Below, piece by piece: positions 1 to 9,541 of a stretch of 64,000 nt of DNA. Made by a program: the position numbers and the translations under genes. The notes beneath the pieces were generated by a model. The model saw nothing but the letters and a program-made list of their open reading frames with translations, was not told the origin of the DNA and did no database searches. Positions within the stretch are counted from its first letter, which is position 1. The number at the start of each line of letters is the position of its first letter. The stretch is from positions 2,480,001 to 2,544,000 of the forward strand of contig NZ_CP101988.1 in NCBI RefSeq assembly GCF_024508335.1, given 5' to 3'. The stretch comes from Cellulomonas chengniuliangii (lineage in GTDB: Bacteria; Actinomycetota; Actinomycetes; Actinomycetales; Cellulomonadaceae).

Positions 1-1065
1 GACGGCGCCTGGGCCGCGAAGGTCTTCGGGGTGACCGAGGAGGGCACGTTCGAGCACGGCGCCTCGGTGCTCCAACTGCGGCACGACCCCGGGCAGGACG
101 CCGCCGAGCGACTGGCCTCGGTCCGCCGGCGCCTGCTCAAGGCCCGGCGCGACCGCCCGCAGCCCCAGCGTGACGAGAAGGTCGTCGCGGCGTGGAACGG
201 CCTGGCGATCACCGCCCTGGCTGAGTCCGGCGCGATCCTGGGGCACCGGCACTGGGTGGCGGCCGCGCTGCGCGCCGCGGCCCTGCTCGACACGGTGCAC
301 CTGCGCACCGAGCCCACCGGGCCCGACGGCGCCGCCGAGACCCGTGTGATGCGGACGTCCCGCGACGGCGTCGTCAGCACGGCCGCGGGTGTCCTCGCGG
401 ACTACGCGAACGTCGCCGAGGGCTTCCTTGCCCTGTACTCGGTGACGGATGACGAGCACTGGTTCACCCGGGCTGGCGAGCTGCTGGAGACCGTGCTGTC
501 CCACTTCTCCGACGGCGACGGCGGCTTCTTCGACACCGCAGACGACCGCACCGACCCGGTCCTGGCCCGCATGCTGCGCCCCCGGGACATCGCCGACGGC
601 CCGGCGCCCGCCGGCCCGTCCGCCGCCGCCGGCGCGCTGCTGGCGTACGCGGCCCTCACCGGCTCGGCACGCCACCGCGAAGCCGCCGAGGCCGCGCTCG
701 CCGTGCCGCTCGCCATCGCCGCACGGGCGCCACGCGCGTGCGGGTGGGCCCTCGCCGTCACCGAGGCCGCGCTGGACGGGCCCGTGCAGGTCGCGGTCAT
801 CGGTCGCTCGCTCGACCCGGCCACCGGAGAGCTCGCCCAGGTCGCGCGGCGTTCTCCCGCCCCGGGCGCGGTGCTCGCGGTCGGGGACCCGGAGCGCATC
901 GAGGTGCTCGGCACCCGCGTCCCGCTCCTCGAGGGGCGCACGCTCGTGGGCGGGCTCGCGGCCGCCTACGTGTGCCGGGGGTTCGTGTGCGACCTGCCCG
1001 CCACCGACCCGGGACAGCTGGCCCGTGCGCTCGGTGGCGCGGCCACGGCGCCGGGCGCACGATGA
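1..1065 (+). CDS. YyaL/SPATA20-like thioredoxin-domain protein, C-terminal part (5' end outside window)
   Basis: The reading frame is open from base 1, so the start lies upstream; a GTG at 31 is internal. What remains is the C-terminal alpha/alpha-barrel half of the DUF255/YyaL family, recognisable by RPQPQRDEKVVAAWNGLAI at about residues 50-68 of the visible part. The family normally begins with a thioredoxin-like domain, which would lie before the window. Biochemical role is not established; the barrel resembles those of N-acylglucosamine epimerases. The stop at 1063-1065 lies 3 bases before the next start, suggesting co-transcription. Family assignment is firm, function is not. Confidence 0.8.
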   Translation, partial: DGAWAAKVFGVTEEGTFEHGASVLQLRHDPGQDAAERLASVRRRLLKARRDRPQPQRDEKVVAAWNGLAITALAESGAILGHRHWVAAALRAAALLDTVHLRTEPTGPDGAAETRVMRTSRDGVVSTAAGVLADYANVAEGFLALYSVTDDEHWFTRAGELLETVLSHFSDGDGGFFDTADDRTDPVLARMLRPRDIADGPAPAGPSAAAGALLAYAALTGSARHREAAEAALAVPLAIAARAPRACGWALAVTEAALDGPVQVAVIGRSLDPATGELAQVARRSPAPGAVLAVGDPERIEVLGTRVPLLEGRTLVGGLAAAYVCRGFVCDLPATDPGQLARALGGAATAPGAR

Positions 1066-1068
1066 GGT

Positions 1069-1650
1069 ATGGACGAACTCCACCTTCTGCACCGCGTGAA
1101 CGCGGACAAGATCACGTCGCTGGTGACGCAAGTCGGCGACCGCTGGGACACTCCGACGTCCTACGCCAACTGGACAGTCCGAGAGCTCCTCAACCACCTC
1201 ACGGCCGAGCAGCTGTGGGCGCCTGAGCTGCTCGCGGGGCGGAGCGTCGAGGAGATCGGCGACCGCTTCGAGGGCGACCTCCTCGGGGACGACCCGCTGG
1301 CCGCGTGGCGGCTCGCGGTGGAGTCGGCGCTCGCCGCGTTCGCCGAGCCGGGCGCCCTCGAGCGCACCGTGCAGTTCAGCGACACGCCGCTGACTGCCGA
1401 CCAGTATCTCGACCAGATGGTCACCGACCTGGCCCTGCACAGCTGGGACCTGGCCACGGCCATCGACGCCGACGCCGACCTCGACCCCGCCACGGTGGAC
1501 CGCCTGCTCGTGGAGTGGACAGGCAGGGCCGAGGAGTCGCTCCGCGGCCCGATGTTCACGGGCCCGGACGAGCCGCCGTCTCCGATCGACGTCTCCGACG
1601 AGGAGGAGGCTCAGACCCGGCTGCTGGCCCTGTTCGGCCGCCGCGCCTGA
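1069..1650 (+). CDS. TIGR03086/maleylpyruvate-isomerase-like (DinB-fold) protein
   Basis: This 193-residue protein has the four-helix DinB/mycothiol-dependent maleylpyruvate isomerase-like fold. The early NWTVRELLNHL and later TDLALHSWDLATAI segments supply the usual metal-binding histidines of the TIGR03086 family. Such proteins are thought to bind a divalent metal and in some cases use mycothiol; the substrate here is unknown. The ATG follows the upstream stop by 3 bases and has no strong Shine-Dalgarno, so translation is probably coupled. It converges on the DUF2207 gene with only 3 bases between the stop codons and no hairpin. Confidence 0.7.
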   Translation: MDELHLLHRVNADKITSLVTQVGDRWDTPTSYANWTVRELLNHLTAEQLWAPELLAGRSVEEIGDRFEGDLLGDDPLAAWRLAVESALAAFAEPGALERTVQFSDTPLTADQYLDQMVTDLALHSWDLATAIDADADLDPATVDRLLVEWTGRAEESLRGPMFTGPDEPPSPIDVSDEEEAQTRLLALFGRRA

Positions 1651-1653
1651 CGC

Positions 1654-3564
1654 TCACCAGCCTCCGCCGCCGCCACCGCCCCCACCGCCGCCGGAGAACC
1701 CACCGCCTCCAGAGGACCCGGAGTCTCCCGACGATCCGGGGGTCGCGGCCAGTGACGTCGTCGCGACCTGGTTGAACCTCTCCAGGCTGCTGCCGAACGC
1801 CGCGTATGACACCCAGAACGGCCCGTGGGCGTAGGCCCCCACGTACCAGTCCGGCTCGGCCACGGCGCGGCCCTGCGCCGCGAGCGTGCCGAAGATCCCC
1901 GCCCACCGCTCCGCGAGCCCGAAGACGATCGCGTACGGCAGGTAGCGCGAGAACAGGTCCTCGCCCTCCTCGAACCGGAGCTGCTCCGCCTCCGCGGTCG
2001 CCAGGTACTGCTGGAACCCCTTGGCCTGCGCCAGCACCGCGGTGCCGGCGGCGGTCCGGGCCGGGGCGGCGCCCGCCATGGCGATCACCACGATGCCCAC
2101 GACGCCCAGCGCCAGCGGTGGCAGCAGGGCCCCTGTCGCCTCGATCATCAGGCCGATGACGCCGATCAGGCCGGCGAGGGCGACCAGCCCGGTGCCCGCC
2201 CAGCGCCAGTGCGTCCGCACCTTGGCGGGCGAGGTCCGGAACCAGCCGCGTGCCGTGACCTCCTCGTAGAGGCCGGTCTGCACGGTGGCCATCGTGCCCG
2301 AGAAGGTGGCCTTGAGGTCGGTGAGCGTGATGCGGTCACGGCGGGTGAAGAGCGCGTCGTAGAGGGTGCGCTCGTAGGCGATGAGCCCTTCCGCGTCCCT
2401 CAGCCGCACCAGGGTCCAGTCCTTCGGCTTCTTGCCGGGCTTGCTGCGCGGCACCTCCTCGATGCGGAGGTAGCCGCGCACCGCGAGGTCGATCAGGGTG
2501 GCCGTGACGTCCTGCGGGTGCGCCACCTCGTCGAGCAGCGTCCCGAGCTCGCCTGGCCGGACGCCGGGCGGGGGTGAGAACTGCACGGCGACCGGGGCGC
2601 GCCGGTCCCGTGGGCCCACGGCCGCTTCGCCGCCCGCGACCGGCGCCAGCCCCGGGGTGAGCCCCAGGTACGCCTCGTCGCGTCCCCTCGACCGCACCCG
2701 ATGGGTGGCCAGGCCGATGCCGCCGATCCCCACCAGCAGCGCGAGCGCCCCGCTCAGCGGGGTGGGCGCCAGCAAGGCCGCGGGATCGGGGCGCTCCTCG
2801 AACACCGGCTCGGCGCCCACCAGCGTGCCGACCGGCCAGCCGACGGCCACGCTGAGCTGGTCGCCCACCGGGATCGACGCCTGGGCGAAGCGGGCGACGT
2901 CGCCCTGGGCGTCAGCCGCGTCGCACCGGGCCGAGGAGCCCGCGGGGCCGGCGTAGCACGCGGCCTGCACGACCTCGCCGGGGCCGGTCACGGTGACGGT
3001 GACGTCCGAGAGCGGGATCTCCCAGTCCGCGCCGATGGCGTTCCAGTAGAGCTCGTCGACCTGCGCCCCGGTGACCGTGTCGGTCACGTCCGGGTTGGGC
3101 ATCCCCGAGATCGTGTAGCCGACGCGGTAGGACTGCACGCCGTGGATGTCGTCGCGGTCGCGGTCCCCCACCCGCAGCACCAGGGCGTCCGACTCCTCCT
3201 CGAGGTTGACGCCCGCGGGCGCTCCCGACGGGCTCGAGGCCGTCACGTCCTCGATCGTGTAGACCCGGTCGCGGTTCTCGCCGGCGTCCATCCGGGTCAC
3301 CCACGACAGGTACGGGCCGCGGCCGGGCTCGTCGCCGAAGTCGAAGTCGAAGTCGAGCTCGACCCGCATCGTGCCGTCGGTGGCCACCGCGACCTGCGCG
3401 TCGTACCGGGTGATCTGTCGCCCGTCGACCTCCTGGGCGGACGCCTGCGAGGCCGCCGGGCCCAGGAGGCACACCAGGGCGAGGAGCACGGCGCCGGCGA
3501 GGGCCAGGGCGCGCGTGCCCGACTCCCCCGCTCGCCGTCGAGCAGGGCTGGAGCCGTGGTCCAC
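1654..3564 (-). CDS. DUF2207 membrane protein with glycine-rich C-terminus
   Basis: This 636-residue predicted membrane protein has an N-terminal signal segment (about 18-43, ending ASA), an extracytoplasmic DUF2207 beta domain (45-260), a transmembrane helix near 270-292, a cytoplasmic part, and a two-helix hairpin near 450-500. The tail, after TTSLAATPGSSGDSGSS, is almost pure glycine and ends in tryptophan; such tails are common in this family. Function is unknown. The GTG start abuts the smpB TAG stop with no bases between, so it is probably translationally coupled to smpB at the end of the ftsEX block. Confidence 0.85.
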   Translation of the reverse strand: MDHGSSPARRRAGESGTRALALAGAVLLALVCLLGPAASQASAQEVDGRQITRYDAQVAVATDGTMRVELDFDFDFGDEPGRGPYLSWVTRMDAGENRDRVYTIEDVTASSPSGAPAGVNLEEESDALVLRVGDRDRDDIHGVQSYRVGYTISGMPNPDVTDTVTGAQVDELYWNAIGADWEIPLSDVTVTVTGPGEVVQAACYAGPAGSSARCDAADAQGDVARFAQASIPVGDQLSVAVGWPVGTLVGAEPVFEERPDPAALLAPTPLSGALALLVGIGGIGLATHRVRSRGRDEAYLGLTPGLAPVAGGEAAVGPRDRRAPVAVQFSPPPGVRPGELGTLLDEVAHPQDVTATLIDLAVRGYLRIEEVPRSKPGKKPKDWTLVRLRDAEGLIAYERTLYDALFTRRDRITLTDLKATFSGTMATVQTGLYEEVTARGWFRTSPAKVRTHWRWAGTGLVALAGLIGVIGLMIEATGALLPPLALGVVGIVVIAMAGAAPARTAAGTAVLAQAKGFQQYLATAEAEQLRFEEGEDLFSRYLPYAIVFGLAERWAGIFGTLAAQGRAVAEPDWYVGAYAHGPFWVSYAAFGSSLERFNQVATTSLAATPGSSGDSGSSGGGGFSGGGGGGGGGGGW

Positions 3565-4035
3565 CTAGAGGTCTCTCTTCTCTCGGATCGCCCGGTGGGC
3601 TTCCAGGTTGTCCTGGCGCTCACGCAGCGCCTGGCGCTTGTCGTACTCGCGCTTGCCTCGTGCCAGGGCGATCTCCACCTTGGCCCTGCCGTCCAGGAAG
3701 TACAGCGACAGCGGGATGATCGTCTGCCCCTTGGCGCGGGCCTTCATGTCGAGCCGGTCGATCTCGGAGCGGTGCAGCAGCAGCTTGCGCTTGCGCCGCG
3801 GGGCGTGGTTGGTCCACGTGCCCTGCGTGTACTCGGGGATGTGCACCCCTTCGAGCCACGCCTCGCCGTTCTCCACCTCGCACCAGCCGTCGACCAGCGA
3901 CGCGCGTCCGGCGCGCAGCGCCTTGACCTCGGTCCCCGTGAGGACGACGCCCGCCTCGAAGACGTCCTCGATCAGGTAGTCGTGACGTGCCTTCTTGTTG
4001 GACGCGACGAGCTTGCGCCCAGTGTCCTTGGCCAC
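3565..4035 (-). CDS. smpB: SsrA-binding protein SmpB
   Basis: SmpB (156 residues, normal length) binds tmRNA and delivers it to stalled ribosomes for trans-translation. Recognisable segments are [20 protein letters not shown] near the start, [27 protein letters not shown], and the basic tail [20 protein letters not shown]. The start is GTG at 4035, preceded by a GGGGAGG Shine-Dalgarno. It lies 109 bases downstream of the M23 hydrolase gene in the order ftsE-ftsX-M23-smpB, which is frequent in bacteria. The tmRNA gene often lies next to smpB but was not identified in this window. Confidence 0.97.
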   Translation of the reverse strand: MAKDTGRKLVASNKKARHDYLIEDVFEAGVVLTGTEVKALRAGRASLVDGWCEVENGEAWLEGVHIPEYTQGTWTNHAPRRKRKLLLHRSEIDRLDMKARAKGQTIIPLSLYFLDGRAKVEIALARGKREYDKRQALRERQDNLEAHRAIREKRDL

Positions 4036-4144
4036 GACCTCCCCTTCCTCCCACGACGCGCGGACGGCTCCCGCCGGCGCGCTCCACCTTCCGGTCGTCG
4101 AGCCTACCGCCCGGGTGGTATCCAGCCCGAGCCAATACCCCCGG

Positions 4145-5467
4145 TCAGCGGCCGAGCAGCGGGCCCGGGTCCTGCGTGCCGCCGTTGACGTACACCTCGA
4201 AGTGGAGGTGGCACGCCGCGGAGGTGCCCGTGTTGCCCGAGTAGCCCAGCAGCGTCCCCTGCTCCACGCGCTGCCCGGACCTCACCGAGAAGCTCGTCAT
4301 GTGGTTGTAGCTCGACATCAGCGAGCTGCCGTTGACGAGCCCGTGGTCCACCATGACCTGGTTGCCGAAGCCGTTCCGGTACTGCGCCCACTGCACCGAG
4401 CCCGCCCGGCCCGCGTAGATCGGGGTGCCGCAGTACGTGCGCAGGTCGATGCCCGCGTGCAGGCGCACGTACCCGAGCGTCGGGTGCAGGCGCATCCCGT
4501 AGTTCGAGGTGACGTACATCGGGTTGATGCTCGTCGGGTTGGCGAACAGGCTTCCGCCCACCGGGCCCGCGGGCGCCTGGGGCTTGCCCGCGGCCGCCGC
4601 CGCTGCCGCCTCGGCAGCCCGCTGCTGCGCCGCGATCGCGGCCAGCTCGGCGGCGATCTTCGCCGCCTCGGCGTCGGCTGCAGCGGCCTCGGCCTCAGCC
4701 GCGGCCTTCTGGTCCTCGATCTGCGCCTTCTTCGCGGCCTGCTGGGAGATCAGCTGCTGGATCTCGTCCTTGCGCTCCTGGGCCTGGGCCCGCGCCGCGT
4801 CCGCCTCCACGACCTTCTCGTCGGCCTCGGCCTTCAGCTCCTGCACGCGGCCGCGCACCGCCTCCAGGCGGGCCTGGCTGTTCGCGTTCTGCGCCTGCAG
4901 CTCCCGCAGCTCGTCGAGCGTGTTCGTCTGGGTGCGCAGTGCCGTGCTGACCAGCCCGTACTGCTCGATGAACTCCTCGGTGCTCTTCGCGCCCAGGACG
5001 ATGTCCATGCTGGTCGCAGTGCCGCCGCCCTTGTACGCCTCGCGGGCCATCTGGCCGATGGACTCGCGGATCCGGGTGGCGCGGGCCGTGTCCTGCTCGA
5101 TCGTCGAGCCGATCGACACCTCTTGGTCGAGCGCGTCCTGCAGGCGCGCGGCCACCAACGTCGCCTCGCGCTGCGACCGGTCGAGCGACTCCTGCGCCTC
5201 GGCGAGCTCGGCCTGGGCCTGCGGCATCCGCTGCTCCATGGCCTGCAGGTCGAGCAGAGCCTGGCCCAGCTCGGCGCTGAGGCCTTCGAGGGACGCGGCG
5301 AGCTGCTCGCGCTTGGCGGCGTTCTCCTGCTCCTGCTTCTTCGCGGCGGCGCGCTTGTCGGACAGGGTGTCCGCGATCGCGGGCCCGCCCACGGCGGTGA
5401 GCCCGGCCAGCGAGCCCACCAGCACGAGGGCGAGCATCCTGCTCCGCAAACGACGTCGTCTGCTCAT
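4145..5467 (-). CDS. M23 peptidoglycan DD-metalloendopeptidase with coiled coil (FtsX partner, EnvC-like)
   Basis: This 440-residue secreted protein has a signal peptide (1-32, cleavage near AIA-DTL), a long Ala/Glu/Gln-rich coiled coil (about 35-285), an Ala/Pro linker, and a LytM/M23 domain (about 315-435). Zinc and catalytic residues are present in RLHAGIDL and [11 protein letters not shown]23 enzymes cleave peptide cross-links; proteins of this build are activated by FtsEX through the coiled coil, as EnvC is in E. coli. The start is 4 bases after the ftsX stop, which supports a functional ftsE-ftsX-hydrolase unit. Unlike degenerate EnvC, the visible zinc ligands look intact, so it could be the hydrolase itself. 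Confidence 0.9.
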   Translation of the reverse strand: MSRRRRLRSRMLALVLVGSLAGLTAVGGPAIADTLSDKRAAAKKQEQENAAKREQLAASLEGLSAELGQALLDLQAMEQRMPQAQAELAEAQESLDRSQREATLVAARLQDALDQEVSIGSTIEQDTARATRIRESIGQMAREAYKGGGTATSMDIVLGAKSTEEFIEQYGLVSTALRTQTNTLDELRELQAQNANSQARLEAVRGRVQELKAEADEKVVEADAARAQAQERKDEIQQLISQQAAKKAQIEDQKAAAEAEAAAADAEAAKIAAELAAIAAQQRAAEAAAAAAAGKPQAPAGPVGGSLFANPTSINPMYVTSNYGMRLHPTLGYVRLHAGIDLRTYCGTPIYAGRAGSVQWAQYRNGFGNQVMVDHGLVNGSSLMSSYNHMTSFSVRSGQRVEQGTLLGYSGNTGTSAACHLHFEVYVNGGTQDPGPLLGR

Positions 5468-5471
5468 GTGA

Positions 5472-6386
5472 TCACACCTTGGTGTAACGGCTCAGGGTCA
5501 CCAGTGAGGCGATCGCGGCCAGCCCGATCGCCACGATGGCGAGGAACGGCGCGATGACCATCACATCACTGGTCGTGACGTACGGGATCCAGGTCACCGA
5601 GCTGCCCAGCCAGTCGGCAATCAGATAATGCACCCCTGCCCACAGGGCTGCCACAGCCAGCCCGGCGCCCAGCGTCGCGGCGATGGCGCCCTCCAGCATG
5701 AACGGCAGCTGGATGAACATGTTCGACGCCCCGACGAGCCGCATGATGCCCGTCTCCCGGCGCCGGCTCATCGCGGAGAGCCGGATCGTGGTGGTGATCA
5801 GCAGCATCGCCGCCAGCAGCATCACCGCCGCCAGGCCCACCGACAGCATCGTGGCCCGGTTCAGCACCAGGAACAGCGAGTCGAAGAGCTGGCGCTGGTC
5901 GCGCACCTCGTCCACGCCCTGCCGCCCGGACAGCACGTCGGCGACCACCTGGTACTTCGTGGGGTCGGCCAGCTTGATCCGGAACGACGGCGACATGTCG
6001 TCGGCGGTCGTCTCCTCGGCCCACCACTGGTCGGAGTACATCTTCTGGAAGGACTCGAAGGCCTCTTCCTTGGTCTCGAAGTAGACCTTCTCGACATAGG
6101 GGGCGATGTCCGCGGAGGCTAGCTCGGCCTCGATCGCCTGCTTCTGGTCGTCGGTGACCTCGCCGCCCGCGCACGTCGCCTTCGACGAGACCTGCGGGCA
6201 CAGGTAGACCGAGACCTCGACCTTGTCGTACCAGTCGTCCTTCATGGCGCCGATCTGCATCTGCAGCAGCGCGGCCGCGCCCACGAAGGTGAGCGAGACG
6301 AAGGTGACGAGGACGACGGAGATGGACATCGACAGGTTGCGCCGCAACCCGATGCCGATCTCGGACAGGATGAACTGGAGTCTCAC
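5472..6386 (-). CDS. ftsX: Cell division permease-like protein FtsX
   Basis: FtsX (304 residues) forms the membrane part of the FtsEX complex, which passes ATP-driven conformational change to a periplasmic cell-wall hydrolase. Four membrane segments are visible at about 21-45, 177-200, 225-250 and 275-298. The large extracytoplasmic domain between the first and second (about 46-175) carries a probable disulfide pair, Cys63 and Cys72. SRRRETGIMRLVGAS before the third helix is typical of FtsX/MacB-type proteins. It lies 12 bases after ftsE and 4 bases before the M23 gene. Confidence 0.96.
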   Translation of the reverse strand: MRLQFILSEIGIGLRRNLSMSISVVLVTFVSLTFVGAAALLQMQIGAMKDDWYDKVEVSVYLCPQVSSKATCAGGEVTDDQKQAIEAELASADIAPYVEKVYFETKEEAFESFQKMYSDQWWAEETTADDMSPSFRIKLADPTKYQVVADVLSGRQGVDEVRDQRQLFDSLFLVLNRATMLSVGLAAVMLLAAMLLITTTIRLSAMSRRRETGIMRLVGASNMFIQLPFMLEGAIAATLGAGLAVAALWAGVHYLIADWLGSSVTWIPYVTTSDVMVIAPFLAIVAIGLAAIASLVTLSRYTKV

Positions 6387-6398
6387 TGCCGTGCCCCC

Positions 6399-7088
6399 TC
6401 AGCGCGCCGAGCCGTAGACGCCGCGTGACTGGTCGCGGACCAGCTCGCCCTGCGACAGCTCGATCACGCGCTTGCGCATCTGGTCGACGATCTCGTCGTC
6501 GTGGGTCGCCATGACGACGGTGGTGCCCGTCCGGTTGATCCGGTCCAGCAGCCGCATGATGCCCAGCGACGTGGTGGGGTCCAGGTTTCCGGTGGGCTCG
6601 TCGGCCAGCAGGATCGACGGCCGGTTCACGAACGCCCGCGCGATCGCGACCCGCTGCTGCTCGCCGCCGGAGAGCTCGTGCGGGCGCCGCTTCTCCTTGC
6701 CCGCCAAGCCGACCATCTCGAGCGTGTCCGGCACCGTCGTCTGGATGTGGTGCCGGGGCTTGCCGATGACCTGCAGCGCGAACGCCACGTTCTCGAACAC
6801 CGTCTTGTTGGGCAGCAGGCGGAAGTCCTGGAAGACCGCGCCGATCTGGCGGCGCAGGTGCGGCACCTTCCATGACGACAGCGTGGTCAGGTCCTTGCCG
6901 GCGACGAACACCCGCCCGGCCGACGGCCGCTCCTCGCGCAGCACCAGCCGCAGGAAGGTCGACTTGCCGGAGCCGGAGGAGCCGACCAGGAAGACGAACT
7001 CCCCTCGCTCCACCTCCAGCGAGACCTGGTCGAGGGCAGGCCTCGCGCCGCGCGCGTAGACCTTCGTGACGTTCTCGAGTCGGATCAC
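6399..7088 (-). CDS. ftsE: Cell division ATP-binding protein FtsE
   Basis: FtsE is the cytoplasmic ABC ATPase of FtsEX. I start it at the GTG at 7088 ([14 protein letters not shown]), giving 229 residues, the usual length; the frame extends upstream to 7193 but that part has no family similarity. Walker [10 protein letters not shown] is at 36-44, the signature [10 protein letters not shown] at about 137-146, Walker B with DEPTGNLD follows, and a switch histidine is in ATHD. It is the first gene of the ftsE-ftsX-M23-smpB-DUF2207 run. No strong Shine-Dalgarno precedes the GTG. Confidence 0.96.
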   Translation of the reverse strand: MIRLENVTKVYARGARPALDQVSLEVERGEFVFLVGSSGSGKSTFLRLVLREERPSAGRVFVAGKDLTTLSSWKVPHLRRQIGAVFQDFRLLPNKTVFENVAFALQVIGKPRHHIQTTVPDTLEMVGLAGKEKRRPHELSGGEQQRVAIARAFVNRPSILLADEPTGNLDPTTSLGIMRLLDRINRTGTTVVMATHDDEIVDQMRKRVIELSQGELVRDQSRGVYGSAR

Positions 7089-7304
7089 TGTGCCAGGGCC
7101 AGGTTCGGGGATATGGGGGCACCGAGGTGCCGGTGGGACGGTGCTGGCCTCGTGGCAGGTTAGGCGCGCGGCGCGACGGACCCGGGGTGACACGCCGCCG
7201 ACGCGCCTGTGAGTGCGCCGACGGCGGCGCCCAACCCCCTCAGTGGCGCCGTGCGGGCTCGTTCGCGGCCCCTCGAGGGCTCCAGAGCCGCCTGCGGCCC
7301 CGCG

Positions 7305-8588
7305 CTACGCGCTGCCGGTCGCGCGGGCACGCCGCCGAGACAGGGCGTCGACCCCCGCGGCGGCGGCCAGCACCGCGCCGGTGACCACGTACTTGACGCC
7401 CGCGGAGTACCCGAGCAGGCCCATCCCGTTGTCGATCACGGCGATCACGGCGCCACCGATCAGCGCGTCGATGATGCGCCCCTTGCCGCCGAACAGCGAC
7501 GTCCCGCCGATCACCGCGGCGCCGACCGCGTACAGCAGCACGTTCGAGCCCCCCGCGTTGGGGTCCACCGAGGTGGCCCGCGACGCCGCGAACACCCCGG
7601 CGACGGCCGCCATCGTCGAGCACGTCATGAAGCACACGATGCGGACCTTCTTCACGGCGATGCCCGCCCGCCGCGTCGCCTCCGCATTGCCGCCCACCGC
7701 GTACACGTGCCGGCCGAACGCCGTGCGGGTCAGCACGAAGCCCAGCACGAGGGCGATCACCGCGATGATCGGCACCACGATCGGCACCCCCTGGAGCGAG
7801 GTCCGCGCCGGGTTGAGGCTGCGCTCCTGGTTGAGCGCGCCCACGAGGCCGAGCACGACCACGGCGAGCACCACGATCTTGGCGACGACCAGCCCCCAGG
7901 GCGGAGTCAGCAGCCCTCGCGACCGGCGCACCGACCACGTCCGCAGGCTCGCCACCGCGTACGACGCGACCGCGATGCCCGCGAGGACCCAGCCCAGCAG
8001 CGGGGGCACGTTGCGGTTCTGGATCGCGACGATCACCGGGTCCGTGACCGGGACGTTGCCGCCGGAGCCGATGATGAGCAGCACGATGCCCTGGAACGCC
8101 AGGAACGCCGCGAGGGTCGCCACGAACGACGGGATGCCCACCCGGGCGACGAGCAGCCCCAGCATCAGCCCGATCGCGACCCCGGTGAGGATCGCCACCG
8201 CGAGCGCCGCGTACCAGGGCCACCCGAAGTCGCGCAGCGTGACCGCCAGCACGGCTCCGCACACGCCCGACGCGAAACCCGCCGAGAGGTCGATCTCGCC
8301 GAGCAGCAGCACGAACACCAGCCCCATGGCGATGGTCGCCACGACAGCGCCCTGCTGGAAGAGGTTCGCGATGTTGAGCACCGAGGGGAACGTCTGCGGC
8401 TTGAGCAGCACGAACACCCCCGCGAGCACGGCCAGCGCAAGGATCGCCGGGAGCGACCCCATGTCGCCGCCGCGCACGCGCCGCCAGTACGCCTGGACCG
8501 CCTCGGCGAGCGTGGGCTGCTCGACGGCGCCGGCCAGCGGGGTCGAGGACGGGGGCGGCGTGGCAGGCCTGACGGTGGGTGCGCTCAT
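7305..8588 (-). CDS. Sugar ABC transporter permease (XylH/RbsC type)
   Basis: This 427-residue permease belongs to the monosaccharide (CUT2) importer family. It has about ten or more hydrophobic helices, the family signature LLLGEIDLSAGF near residue 90, VYAVGGNAEATRRAGI, and GGTSLFGGKGRIIDALIG. The length and long N-terminal tail resemble xylose permease XylH of actinobacteria. It overlaps the ATPase gene by 4 bases (ATGA), so the two are translated together. The substrate is inferred to be a pentose or similar monosaccharide, not demonstrated. It is the last gene of the operon transcribed from about 10.7 kb. Confidence 0.9.
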   Translation of the reverse strand: MSAPTVRPATPPPSSTPLAGAVEQPTLAEAVQAYWRRVRGGDMGSLPAILALAVLAGVFVLLKPQTFPSVLNIANLFQQGAVVATIAMGLVFVLLLGEIDLSAGFASGVCGAVLAVTLRDFGWPWYAALAVAILTGVAIGLMLGLLVARVGIPSFVATLAAFLAFQGIVLLIIGSGGNVPVTDPVIVAIQNRNVPPLLGWVLAGIAVASYAVASLRTWSVRRSRGLLTPPWGLVVAKIVVLAVVVLGLVGALNQERSLNPARTSLQGVPIVVPIIAVIALVLGFVLTRTAFGRHVYAVGGNAEATRRAGIAVKKVRIVCFMTCSTMAAVAGVFAASRATSVDPNAGGSNVLLYAVGAAVIGGTSLFGGKGRIIDALIGGAVIAVIDNGMGLLGYSAGVKYVVTGAVLAAAAGVDALSRRRARATGSA

Positions 8589-9466
8589 GCGGGGGTGCCT
8601 CCGTTGCTCGTCGGGTCTGCCGTGGGAGCGGCTGTCGGGGCCGTGGGGGTGGCGCCCTCGGGCCGAGCGGCGCCGTCCGAGCGCGACGCCGGCCCCGCGC
8701 TCGTCGCGCCGCTCGTGATGAGCTCGATGACCTCGGCGCGGCTCGTGCCCGCCGCCCGCACCTGCGCGGCGGTCTGCCCCAGGTAGAGCACCGCGATCGA
8801 GTCCGCGACCTCGAACACGTCATGCATGTTGTGCGAGACCAGCACGACCGCCAGGCCCGCCTCGGCCAGCTGGCGCACCAGCTGCAGCACCTGCTCGGTC
8901 TGGGCGACGCCGAGCGCGGCGGTCGGCTCGTCGAGGATGACCAGCCGGGAGTTCCACAGCACCGCCCGCGCGATGGCCACCGTCTGCCGCTGCCCGCCCG
9001 ACAGGCTCGCGACGTGCTGCCGGACCGAGCGCACCGACCGCACCGACAGTTGCGCGAGCACCTCGGCAGCCCGGGTCTCCATCGCCTGCTCGTCGAGCCG
9101 GAACCCCTTCTTCAGCTCACGACCGAGGAACATGTTGTGGACGATGTCGAGGTTGTCGCACAGCGCGAGGTCCTGGTAGACGACCTCGATGCCCAGGTCG
9201 TTCGCCTGCGCGGGGTCGGAGATGTGCGTGGTGCGGCCCTCGAACAGCACCTCGCCGGCGTCGAACGGGAAGATGCCCGCGATGCCCTTGATCAGCGTCG
9301 ACTTGCCCGCGCCGTTGTCGCCGACGAGCGCGGTGACCTCCCCCGCCCGTGCCACCAGGTCGACGCCCCGCAGGGCGTGCACGGCCCCGAAGCTCTTGCT
9401 GCCGCCGCGCACCTCGAGGGTCGGGGGCAGGGCCGGGTCGGTGTCGGCCGGGACGGCATGCGTCAT
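8585..9466 (-). CDS. Sugar ABC transporter ATP-binding protein (single cassette)
   Basis: This 293-residue ATPase has one ABC cassette: Walker A GDNGAGKST at 49-57, signature SLSGGQRQTVAIARA around 154-168, Walker B VILDEPTAALG and the switch VSHNMHDVF. CUT2 systems such as RbsA usually carry two fused cassettes; the single-cassette form matches FrcA and actinobacterial XylG-like proteins, so it probably works as a homodimer. The C-terminal 40 residues are Ala/Pro/Thr-rich and look disordered. It lies between the binding-protein gene (75 bases upstream, with a hairpin between) and the permease gene (4-base overlap). Confidence 0.9.
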   Translation of the reverse strand: MTHAVPADTDPALPPTLEVRGGSKSFGAVHALRGVDLVARAGEVTALVGDNGAGKSTLIKGIAGIFPFDAGEVLFEGRTTHISDPAQANDLGIEVVYQDLALCDNLDIVHNMFLGRELKKGFRLDEQAMETRAAEVLAQLSVRSVRSVRQHVASLSGGQRQTVAIARAVLWNSRLVILDEPTAALGVAQTEQVLQLVRQLAEAGLAVVLVSHNMHDVFEVADSIAVLYLGQTAAQVRAAGTSRAEVIELITSGATSAGPASRSDGAARPEGATPTAPTAAPTADPTSNGGTPA

Positions 9467-9496
9467 CGTCCACCTCGTCGGTTCGGTTCGCGGGTC

Positions 9497-9535
9497 GGGC
9501 GGGCGCCGGGACGCGTGAGGTCCCGGCGCCCGCCC
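9497..9535 (-). terminator. Intercistronic hairpin between binding-protein and ATPase genes
   Basis: Arms of 16 bases (9497-9512 and 9520-9535) are perfect inverted complements with a 7-base loop. The hairpin begins 6 bases after the stop of the substrate-binding protein gene and precedes the ATPase gene of the same operon. It has no U-tract. I read it as an attenuating or mRNA-stabilising structure that lets the binding protein be made in excess over the membrane parts, as is known for other binding-protein-dependent operons. The structure is seen directly; the role is inferred. Confidence 0.7.
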
Positions 9536-9541
9536 CCCGGG

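Noticed and set aside
1660-1700. CCGCCACCG-type low-complexity repeat
   Set aside because: It encodes the poly-glycine tail of the DUF2207 protein on the minus strand and needs no other explanation.
4105-4120. Near-palindrome TACCGCCCGGGTGGTA between the M23 and smpB genes
   Set aside because: It could be an operator or weak terminator, but no promoter boxes or second copy were found to support a call.
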